Shown: piece after piece, positions 7,217 through 14,012 of the stretch
Layout of the letters: every line of letters starts with the position of its first letter
How positions within the stretch are numbered: position 1 is the stretch's first letter
Source of the DNA: Candidatus Heimdallarchaeota archaeon
GTDB lineage: Archaea; Asgardarchaeota; Heimdallarchaeia; Hodarchaeales; LC-3
DNA length: 15,554 nucleotides
Direction of reading: 5' to 3'
Assembly (NCBI GenBank): GCA_027364495.1
Contig: DAHXPE010000163.1
Location: 1 to 15,554 of the forward strand
Translations under genes and position numbers: made by a program
The notes under the pieces: generated by a model
Told to the model about the DNA's origin: nothing
The model's database searches: none
What the model saw: the letters and a program-made list of their open reading frames with translations, nothing else

Positions 7217-8737
7217 CTATTCCGGTTCATATAATCCAATAGATGGCCAAATACCAAAAATTCTCAATCGTATTTTTTTGAAAATTTTTGGATAATAATA
7301 TGCTAACGGAATTCCAACAACAATATCAATAAGAAATAAAGCTCTTATAGCTCTTGTTGGATGGTTGGTTAGATTTAAATTTAAAAAATTGTTCAAAACA
7401 AAAATACCAATTTGTTCAGCTATTATAAAGAATGGAATCAATGGTAATGTTAAAAGAGCTATTATAGTAATGACAATAGTATCCAATAAATTCAGATTTG
7501 AATAATTAGCGTGGCTTATTAAAATCCAGCTTAGTGCAAATAAAACTCCTAGCACCATAGCTCTTTTTTGTTCACTTTTTGCTCTGACAATTCCATTCTT
7601 CATAAATAAAAGCACAAAAACTAAACCTAATCCATAAATTAAATAATCAGAACCTGGTATATTAAAAACTTCAACTACAAAAATCTGCATTAATAAAGTT
7701 AATATGATTGCTCCCAATGCACCACCATAAACAGTACCTATTCCACCTATTACTGAATAGATAATTGGAGTAAAAGAGTTGGTTGTATAAAACATTGTAG
7801 GATAAACAGTTGTTTGCCACTGAGCAAATAAATTACCAGCTATACCAGCAAAATATGCACTAACAACAAATGCTAGGATTTTGTAACGTGTTATATTTAT
7901 CCCAATGGATTCAGCAGCTTCTTCATCCTCTCTAATTGCTTTGAATGTGTCGCCTAGTCTGGAATAAGCAAAGAGCATCATAATACCTATTGAAATAAAA
8001 AATATTAATAAAGTAAAATAGTAGAGATTTAATGCATTTATTTGAGCTGCCAGAGGGTTATTCGGATTTACAGGTGTAATTATTTGAGGAATGTTTGAAA
8101 CTCCAAATTCCCCTCCAGGAAAAAGATTTAAATTTGGATTCAATATCGCGTAATAGACAATTAACGGCAGAATTAATGAGACAAGGGCAAAATATGCCCC
8201 TTTTAAACGCAAAGCAATAAATCCAATAAATAGTGCTAATAAAGCTGAAACCAAAGCAGAGACAAAAAATGCTTCAAGTGGAGGCAATAAACTAAATTGA
8301 TTGATAAGTGAGACAATAGCTTTTGTCAAAGGATTTAATTCAATATTGCTTTTTAATATTTGATTTGCACTAGTAAATAGATAAAAGAAATAAGCAGAAA
8401 ATCCGAAAAATAAAGCATGTCCAAAATTGAATTGACCAGTGTAACCTGATAGCAAATCCCAACTAGCAGCAAATATTCCGAAGATTAATGCTAAGGTAAA
8501 AAACGAGAGTATTAAATAATTATTCTGGGATGAAGTTGACGTTGGATTTCCAAATAGACCAGTTTGTACCAGTACCGAATAAAGGTCCGATAAAATAAAA
8601 ATATTAGGGTATTTACCAGCTATTTCGACAGCTCCTTGTAATAAAGGTAAGAAGATCAAGATAAAAAACATTATAATGAAATATTTTTTATCATTTAATT
8701 TCCTACTTATTTTTTCGTAAAATTTTTCTTTAGCCAT
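7217..8737 (-). CDS. livM: Branched-chain amino acid-type ABC importer, permease LivM, with C-terminal membrane extension
   Basis: This is one of the two membrane permeases of the Liv importer. LivM landmarks are LLSGYTGQFNFGHALFFGFS (95-114), the cytoplasmic coupling segment KAIREDEEAAESIGIN (266-281) and GGIGTVYGGALGA (331-343). At 506 residues it is longer than most LivM proteins (about 300-430). Family homology ends near KNGIV at 380-384. The remaining 120 or so residues form an extension with about three hydrophobic helices (near 392-410, 417-444 and 465-482) and a basic end. The ATG at 8737 is supported by GGAG 11 bases upstream. It follows livH by 21 bases and its stop touches the alternative GTG start of livG. 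Confidence 0.93.
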   Translation of the reverse strand: MAKEKFYEKISRKLNDKKYFIIMFFILIFLPLLQGAVEIAGKYPNIFILSDLYSVLVQTGLFGNPTSTSSQNNYLILSFFTLALIFGIFAASWDLLSGYTGQFNFGHALFFGFSAYFFYLFTSANQILKSNIELNPLTKAIVSLINQFSLLPPLEAFFVSALVSALLALFIGFIALRLKGAYFALVSLILPLIVYYAILNPNLNLFPGGEFGVSNIPQIITPVNPNNPLAAQINALNLYYFTLLIFFISIGIMMLFAYSRLGDTFKAIREDEEAAESIGINITRYKILAFVVSAYFAGIAGNLFAQWQTTVYPTMFYTTNSFTPIIYSVIGGIGTVYGGALGAIILTLLMQIFVVEVFNIPGSDYLIYGLGLVFVLLFMKNGIVRAKSEQKRAMVLGVLFALSWILISHANYSNLNLLDTIVITIIALLTLPLIPFFIIAEQIGIFVLNNFLNLNLTNHPTRAIRALFLIDIVVGIPLAYYYPKIFKKIRLRIFGIWPSIGLYEPE

Positions 8738-8758
8738 TTACGATTGAACTCCGATTTA

Positions 8759-10159
8759 TTAGGTTTGTCCCTCTTTTTTACCAAACAATCCATAAGGTTT
8801 GATAATCATAACTAAAATTACAATAACTAGAGGGACGATTATTGCATATGTAGAATCAATTGTTATTGAAAAAATTGTAATATTTAAAATGCTTACCAAA
8901 ACTGTTGACAGACCTAAAATTAGTGAGGCTATTACAGTTCCTGAAAGAGAACCCATTCCCCCTAAAGTCACGACGACTATTGCAAATATCAATATAGTCC
9001 AACCCATGTTTGGATTCCAAATAGGAATAGCGGAAAAAGAAGAAGTCAATACTGCGGCTAAACCAACTAGCCCCATACCTATCCCTGAAACAATCATGGT
9101 GATTTTTTTAATATTGATTCCAGCTAATGATGATGCAACCTCATCTTGAGAAACAGCTTTTATTGCAAGACCAATTCTAGAATAATTTATAAACACAAAT
9201 AATAATATAAGAACAAAAATAAAGACAATTAGAGAAAAAACTTTTACTGTATTGATACCTGCTCCAAATATAATCATAATATCACTTTTCACGACAATTG
9301 TATCAACATTGTGTGTTCCGGTACCAAATATAGCAAAACTAGTACCATTTTTTGGATAGGACATTAATGAGACAAAACTTTGAAAAATTATAGCTAGAGC
9401 AAAGGTAACTATCATAATATTGACTGTTGAACTTCGTATTCTATCAATTAAATATCTATCAGCTAACATTGCTAAAACAGCAGTAAAAAAAGTAGCTACA
9501 ATAACTAAATTAATATAAATGACAGTAAAATTAAAAATAAAATAAAAAATGGGATTTAAAATACTTATGAATAAAATAATGATTATAGTAGGTTTTTTAT
9601 TAAATTCTAGATACCAGCCAGCTAATACTAAGCACGCTATAGCTAAGCCAGAAAATAATCCACTTGCAAATGAATGACTTAAAATTGATATTCCAGCTAA
9701 AGTTATTAAAGGAGAACACACAAATAAAAATTTAAAAACTAAAATTTCCTCAAAATATCTAAATAGCAAAAAAACTGTTAGTAAAATTATTATAATCGGC
9801 ATTAAAAGAATTAATAACAATAATCCTGATGTTATAGGATCATTAATAGAAAATCCAAGACTGACAGCTATTGCATTTTGCAAAAATACCATTGTGTACG
9901 CACCAATTACATAATAGCCTCCAACAGATAATTTAAACTGCTTTGCTACACCAAATATTAAAGAAAAGCCTATGGACGTAGTTAGATAGATTGATGATAA
10001 AACAATACCTAGCAAAAATGTTTGAAATGCAGTTGTTGGATCAGTTATAGCAAAAGGTGCTAACGATAGGAGAATAATTAAAATAAGGATTGAAATTATT
10101 GTTGTTTTTTCTTGTTTAAAATAATCATTTTCCCAAAATTTAAGTTCCATAATCATCAT
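8759..10159 (-). CDS. livH: Branched-chain amino acid-type ABC importer, permease LivH, with membrane insertion
   Basis: This is the second membrane permease of the Liv importer. Landmarks are the first core helix ending GFSLIFGV (64-71), the coupling segment KAVSQDEVASSLAGINIKKI (334-353), GGMGSLSGTV (400-409) and KPYGLFG (454-460). LivH is usually about 290-310 residues and this product has 466. About 105 of the extra residues lie at roughly 108-214, between the second core helix and the segment RYLIDRIRSST. They contain about four additional hydrophobic helices. One more helix (20-37) precedes the family start. The NFAHG-like motif usual after the first helix reads KLSVGG here. Three in-frame ATGs (10159, 10156, 10150) are possible and none has a strong ribosome site. 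It is separated from livJ by 108 AT-rich bases. Confidence 0.92.
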   Translation of the reverse strand: MMIMELKFWENDYFKQEKTTIISILILIILLSLAPFAITDPTTAFQTFLLGIVLSSIYLTTSIGFSLIFGVAKQFKLSVGGYYVIGAYTMVFLQNAIAVSLGFSINDPITSGLLLLILLMPIIIILLTVFLLFRYFEEILVFKFLFVCSPLITLAGISILSHSFASGLFSGLAIACLVLAGWYLEFNKKPTIIIILFISILNPIFYFIFNFTVIYINLVIVATFFTAVLAMLADRYLIDRIRSSTVNIMIVTFALAIIFQSFVSLMSYPKNGTSFAIFGTGTHNVDTIVVKSDIMIIFGAGINTVKVFSLIVFIFVLILLFVFINYSRIGLAIKAVSQDEVASSLAGINIKKITMIVSGIGMGLVGLAAVLTSSFSAIPIWNPNMGWTILIFAIVVVTLGGMGSLSGTVIASLILGLSTVLVSILNITIFSITIDSTYAIIVPLVIVILVMIIKPYGLFGKKEGQT

Positions 10160-10231
10160 TCTATCTTTGGATGTGAATTTAACTTTTATTAAATCAATTC
10201 AATAAATTTACAATTCTTTAAAGTAAAATAG

Positions 10232-10250
10232 AAAATAAAAAAAAATAACA
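10232..10250 (-). terminator. T-rich tract after livJ
   Basis: The minus strand reads TGTTATTTTTTTTTATTTT just downstream of livJ and before livH. A T-tract here could stop part of the transcripts, so that the binding protein is made in excess over the permeases, as is common for ABC importers. No GC-rich stem is present. Confidence 0.35.
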
Positions 10251-10267
10251 ATTAAAAATTATTTTTT

Positions 10268-11725
10268 TTACACTTTCTTATATTTTTTATAAGCAATAAC
10301 GGTGCCTAAGGTAACAAAGACCGCAAAGAATTCAAAACCGGGTGATGATTTTGCTGAAGTCGTATAACCATTATCTGAATGGTTAATAGGCCATTGTAAA
10401 CCATCCAATTTTACACTCAAAAAGTCTGGAAGATTTGAATAAATTTCTTTTTTCACACCACCTTTTTGCCATTGAACCATTACTGGATTAGGATAGATAC
10501 CACCACCCATGGTTATATTTTCTGGGGTATAAAGATCATGAACGGTAATTTTTTGAGTATAATTTACACCTGGAACGGGAGCCGTCATTCCTGAGGAGTT
10601 TACACCATATTGCGGACCTAACTCATTGGTAAATCTAGTTGTAAATGCGGTACCATTATAATTTGTACTATCAAGATTAGACTGTATTTGAGCACTAGTA
10701 GGAGAAGAGCTCTTTTCAAGTGCTTGAACTAAAATATTAACGGCATCATATGAAGCATAAGCCGTATAAGTTGGTTCTAGACTATATTTGCTATAAAATT
10801 CATTTCTAAATGCTACAGCTTGGGGTCTAGTAGTACTAGGATTTGTTGTTTCAAGTTCTATTTCACCATATGCAGCACCTGCTGTATCTTGGAAGTATGT
10901 AGAGAGTTGTGCTTGAACATTAATTCCAGCTAAAAACTGAGTCATGTTAAGAGCAGCCCATGCTTGGGTAACATATTGCCCTACTGGAGCAGAAAATAGT
11001 TCTAAAATTGCATTGGTATTAGATGGCACAGTTTTGAGAGAAGCTGTTACAGAGTCTTGCGATGCACTTGTACTGATAGGTATATCAGCACTAAATGTCA
11101 CATTGTCTGAAGCAAAAGCGGTAGCAAAAACATATTTTATTGCATTTGATATTGCTAGTGACCAATCGGCTTGTTCTCGAACAATGGTAATATTTTTAAC
11201 ACCCAAACCTTTGTACATATAGAACTGAAAGAATGATAACAAACAAGTTGCAAGATTTGTTCCATTCGTTGGTCCAACTCGCCAAAAGTATGGTGTAATT
11301 ATTGGGGCAGTACTTCCAACACCAAGGAAGGGGAGTTGCCCTAATTGGCTTTGAAGGGATATAGCAACTTCTGTTCTAAAACCACCAATTACAGCAACTA
11401 CTCCATCACCTTTCAATGTCGTCAATGAAGTACCTGCCACTGTGCTATCTGGAAGACCATCGGCTCCTGAAGTGGTTTGATAATCACCTTCTAAATTATA
11501 ATTAGTTCCAGCAACCGTCACACCACCATTGGAATTGACATCAGAAATGGCAAGTTCCATTGCTCTTTTCATATCTTGACCTGGAAGAATAGATAGAGGA
11601 CCTAGCCCACCTATCTTTATCACAGGTGTTGCTTCTTTTGTAGCAGTTACAGTTTGAATTGAAAACATCATTACCATCATTGCTACAATGAGAAAAACAC
11701 AGTAAAATTTCATTTTCTTTTTCAT
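10268..11725 (-). CDS. livJ: Branched-chain amino acid-type solute-binding protein LivJ/LivK-like, membrane-anchored
   Basis: This is the extracellular receptor of the Liv importer (periplasmic-binding-protein type 1 fold). The 485-residue product starts with a signal peptide: MKKKMK, a hydrophobic stretch to about residue 24, then a small-residue region TVTATKEA. The mature part opens with IKIGGLGPLS and contains AMELAISDVNSNGG (56-69), VVAVIGGFRTE (109-119) and TAYASYDAVN (321-330), as in LivJ. Several Asn-X-Ser/Thr sites fit a glycosylated surface protein. The C-terminus has Pro-Gly-Phe (462-464), one hydrophobic helix (about 466-478) and KKYKKV, resembling an archaeal PGF-CTERM-type anchor rather than the lipoprotein anchor common elsewhere. 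The ATG at 11725 has AAAGGG 9 bases upstream. Ligand choice is not readable. Confidence 0.92.
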   Translation of the reverse strand: MKKKMKFYCVFLIVAMMVMMFSIQTVTATKEATPVIKIGGLGPLSILPGQDMKRAMELAISDVNSNGGVTVAGTNYNLEGDYQTTSGADGLPDSTVAGTSLTTLKGDGVVAVIGGFRTEVAISLQSQLGQLPFLGVGSTAPIITPYFWRVGPTNGTNLATCLLSFFQFYMYKGLGVKNITIVREQADWSLAISNAIKYVFATAFASDNVTFSADIPISTSASQDSVTASLKTVPSNTNAILELFSAPVGQYVTQAWAALNMTQFLAGINVQAQLSTYFQDTAGAAYGEIELETTNPSTTRPQAVAFRNEFYSKYSLEPTYTAYASYDAVNILVQALEKSSSPTSAQIQSNLDSTNYNGTAFTTRFTNELGPQYGVNSSGMTAPVPGVNYTQKITVHDLYTPENITMGGGIYPNPVMVQWQKGGVKKEIYSNLPDFLSVKLDGLQWPINHSDNGYTTSAKSSPGFEFFAVFVTLGTVIAYKKYKKV

Positions 11726-11768
11726 TATTTAAAACCCTTTAAATCACTTTTATTTCTATAATCCTATC

Positions 11769-11793
11769 TATCTCAGATTTAATTATTGAGATA
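11769..11793. promoter_or_regulatory. Inverted repeat TATCTCA-N11-TGAGATA upstream of livJ
   Basis: Two perfect 7-bp arms (11769-11775 and 11787-11793) are centred 18 bases apart, roughly two helical turns, as expected for a dimeric repressor site. It lies 44-68 bases before the livJ start codon, between a TATA-like CCTTTTATC (minus strand, about 11790-11798) and the gene. A bound protein would cover the expected start of transcription. The regulator is unknown and none is encoded in the window. Confidence 0.35.
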
Positions 11794-11931
11794 AAAGGTA
11801 CTAGGTCAAAATTTTTACAAACTTAAATATTTTTTGTAAATTTTGAAAAGCGTTAAAAAATCCGAGTGGACAAAGATTATTTATTTCACATTTTATTAGA
11901 CAAAAGATTTTTTAACTAATTTAAAGGGGAA

Positions 11932-11945
11932 TTTATCTAAATATA
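11932..11945 (+). promoter_or_regulatory. Candidate TATA box for the acyl-CoA synthetase gene
   Basis: TTTATCTAAATATA is preceded by the purine-rich AAAGGGGA, which could act as a BRE. The start codon is at 11981, giving an expected leader of about 15-20 bases. A ribosome site AAAAGGT ends 8 bases before the ATG. This supports a separate plus-strand promoter, divergent from livJ. Confidence 0.35.
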
Positions 11946-11980
11946 CTACACGATTATATTGAAAATAAAAGGTAAAATTA

Positions 11981-13735
11981 ATGGTAGAAAATTCTCAAAT
12001 AGTTGAAAGATTATCAATAATGTCACCAGTTGATATAAAAAATTATCCTAGCTATTGTCCTACAAGTTTAAATTATTTTCATCATCCCATATATGAATTT
12101 TTAGAAAAAAGCGTACGTGATTACCCAAATAATATCAGTACAATTTTTTTTGATAAAAAATATACCTATAAACAACTAAAAGAAAAAGTTGATAGGTTAG
12201 CAACTGGTTTAAAAAATCTGGGCCTGAAGAAGAATGACAGAATTGCTATTTATTTGCCTAATTGTCCTCAGTTTGTCATCTCTTTTTTTGCAATCAATAA
12301 GATTGGAGCCATAATAGTTCCTTTTAACACACAATACGTAGATAAAGAAGTAATTTATCAAATAAATGATTCAGGTGCCAAAACTATAATTTGTGTAGAT
12401 ATCGTCTATCCAAGAGTGAATAGATTACAACACGAAGGCAAAATTAAACTGGATCATGTAATTGTAACTTCATTTAGAGAAGAATTAAGTTTAGCTAAAA
12501 AAATCGTTGGAACAGTATTTTTCAGGGTACCTCGGGAAAAAAAGCCAAAAAATGGTCATATTTCTTTTAAAAAATTAATTGAACAATCAGAACCATTTAC
12601 TGAAAACGTTCCGATTGATCCTAGTAATGATATAGCTTTATTGCAATATACTGGTGGAACCACCGGTGTATCTAAAGGATCAATGCTGACACATGATAAC
12701 ATAGTAATGAATCAGCAACAGGTGACTTCATGGATGAATCCCCCGGTAGATATTGGTCATGAAATTTACATGTGTGCCTTACCATTGTTTCATATTTATG
12801 CTTTAAATGTTATTATGATATCTGCTATTAGTCAAGCTTCACAATTAATTTTAATACCTGATCCTAGGGCAGGAAGACCTCGATTACAGGATTTACTGGA
12901 AACTATCCAAAAATATAAGCCAACATATTTTCATGCCATACCAACGCTGTATTTAGGACTCTTGTATCATCCAGATATTAAAAATTATGATCTAACTTCT
13001 TTAAAGGCTTGTTTAAGTGGTGCTGCTCCATTACCCGTTGAAATAATGCTTAATTTTGAAGAATTAACTAATGCTAATGTTGTTGAAGGGTATGGATCAA
13101 CTGAATTAAGTCCTGTCTCACATACAAATCCATTAGATCATTTTACAAAAAAACCTGGAACAGTCGGTTTCCCTTTACCAGATACCTATGTCAAAATTGT
13201 TGATCCCGAGAATCCAACTACTATACTACCTTGGGGAGAAGAAGGAGAGATAGCAATAAAAGGTCCACAGTTGATGAAAGGATACTGGAATAAAGAAGAA
13301 GAAACTATAAAGATAATAACAAAGGATGGTTATTATTTAAGTGGTGATATTGGAAAATTTGATGAGGATGGATATTTAACAATTACTGATCGAAAGAAAA
13401 ATATGATAGATGTTTCAGGACTAAAAGTTTATCCAAGAGAAGTTGAAGAAGTCCTTTTTGAGCATCCAGCAGTAGCAGAAGTAGCCGTTATCGGCATCCC
13501 TCATAAATTTAAAGGTGAAACAGTCAAAGCATTTATTGTTCTGCGTGATAATGAGACAGCAACTGAAGATGAGATGATAGATTTTTGTAAAGGAAGACTA
13601 GCAAGATTCAAAGTTCCAAGTGCGGTAGAATTTTTAGATGAATTACCACGTAGTGCAGTTGGTAAGATTCTTCATCGAGAACTTAGGTCTAGGGAATGGC
13701 AAAAAGCTGGTAAGGAAAAAAACATAGATTCATAG
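11981..13735 (+). CDS. AMP-forming acyl-CoA synthetase (long-chain fatty acid-CoA ligase family)
   Basis: This ANL-superfamily enzyme activates a carboxylic acid with ATP to an acyl-adenylate and then to acyl-CoA in the cytoplasm. The 584-residue product has the phosphate-binding loop YTGGTTGVSKG (223-233), YGSTELSP (371-378), YLSGD with Asp456, DRKKNMIDVSGLKVYPREVE (470-489, including Arg471 and the domain hinge) and PRSAVGKILHREL with the adenylation Lys562. No expected catalytic residue is missing. Length and motifs match bacterial and archaeal FadD-like enzymes. Chain length or acid type cannot be read, so medium-chain, branched or aromatic acids are also possible. The ATG at 11981 has AAAAGGT 8 bases upstream. 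It is transcribed away from livJ across a shared 255-base region, which hints at a linked role in uptake and activation or in amino-acid-derived acid metabolism. Confidence 0.93.
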   Translation: MVENSQIVERLSIMSPVDIKNYPSYCPTSLNYFHHPIYEFLEKSVRDYPNNISTIFFDKKYTYKQLKEKVDRLATGLKNLGLKKNDRIAIYLPNCPQFVISFFAINKIGAIIVPFNTQYVDKEVIYQINDSGAKTIICVDIVYPRVNRLQHEGKIKLDHVIVTSFREELSLAKKIVGTVFFRVPREKKPKNGHISFKKLIEQSEPFTENVPIDPSNDIALLQYTGGTTGVSKGSMLTHDNIVMNQQQVTSWMNPPVDIGHEIYMCALPLFHIYALNVIMISAISQASQLILIPDPRAGRPRLQDLLETIQKYKPTYFHAIPTLYLGLLYHPDIKNYDLTSLKACLSGAAPLPVEIMLNFEELTNANVVEGYGSTELSPVSHTNPLDHFTKKPGTVGFPLPDTYVKIVDPENPTTILPWGEEGEIAIKGPQLMKGYWNKEEETIKIITKDGYYLSGDIGKFDEDGYLTITDRKKNMIDVSGLKVYPREVEEVLFEHPAVAEVAVIGIPHKFKGETVKAFIVLRDNETATEDEMIDFCKGRLARFKVPSAVEFLDELPRSAVGKILHRELRSREWQKAGKEKNIDS

Positions 13736-13760
13736 ATAAAGTTGTTTTCAAATTCGATCG

Positions 13761-13775
13761 ATAAAAAATTTTTAT
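13761..13775 (+). terminator. A/T palindrome with T-run after the synthetase gene
   Basis: ATAAAAA-A-TTTTTAT lies 26 bases past the stop codon and places a T-run on the plus strand. This is a plausible archaeal terminator, but sequence this AT-rich gives frequent chance matches. Confidence 0.25.
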
Positions 13776-13835
13776 TAATAAACTTACATTCCACATATAT
13801 CACTTCTGAATTATATTTAAGTCACTGATGAGACC

Positions 13836-13858
13836 AATAAGGTAAATTTGACCTTATT
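13836..13858. terminator. Hairpin between convergent genes
   Basis: AATAAGGT (13836-13843) and ACCTTATT (13851-13858) form a perfect 8-bp stem with a 7-nt loop, about midway between the convergent synthetase and binding-protein genes. It could act on either strand as a terminator or RNA 3'-end structure. Neither side has a long adjacent T-run. Confidence 0.35.
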
Positions 13859-13963
13859 CTTTCCCAATGAACTAAAAAATATTCATGGAGTAATATAGAT
13901 TTCAAAATATAAACGAATTTTTAAAAAGATTTTTCTCTTGGAAAAAAATATAATAAGTTTTAT

Positions 13964-13979
13964 AAAAAATAAAAAAAAG
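13964..13979 (-). terminator. T-tract after the family-5 binding protein gene
   Basis: The minus strand reads TTTTTTTTATTTTTTA about 35 bases past the stop codon at 14013. This is the strongest T-run in the window and a likely archaeal terminator for the binding-protein gene. Confidence 0.45.
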
Positions 13980-14012
13980 AGAAATAAATTTATTCAAATT
14001 AAAGAATAAACT

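Noticed and set aside
8799..9149. Plus-strand ORF of 116 codons
   Set aside because: Antisense to the C-terminal half of livH. Its Ile/Thr-rich composition mirrors the hydrophobic helices on the other strand.
10944..11222. Plus-strand ORF of 92 codons
   Set aside because: Antisense to livJ, with no ribosome site and no family likeness.
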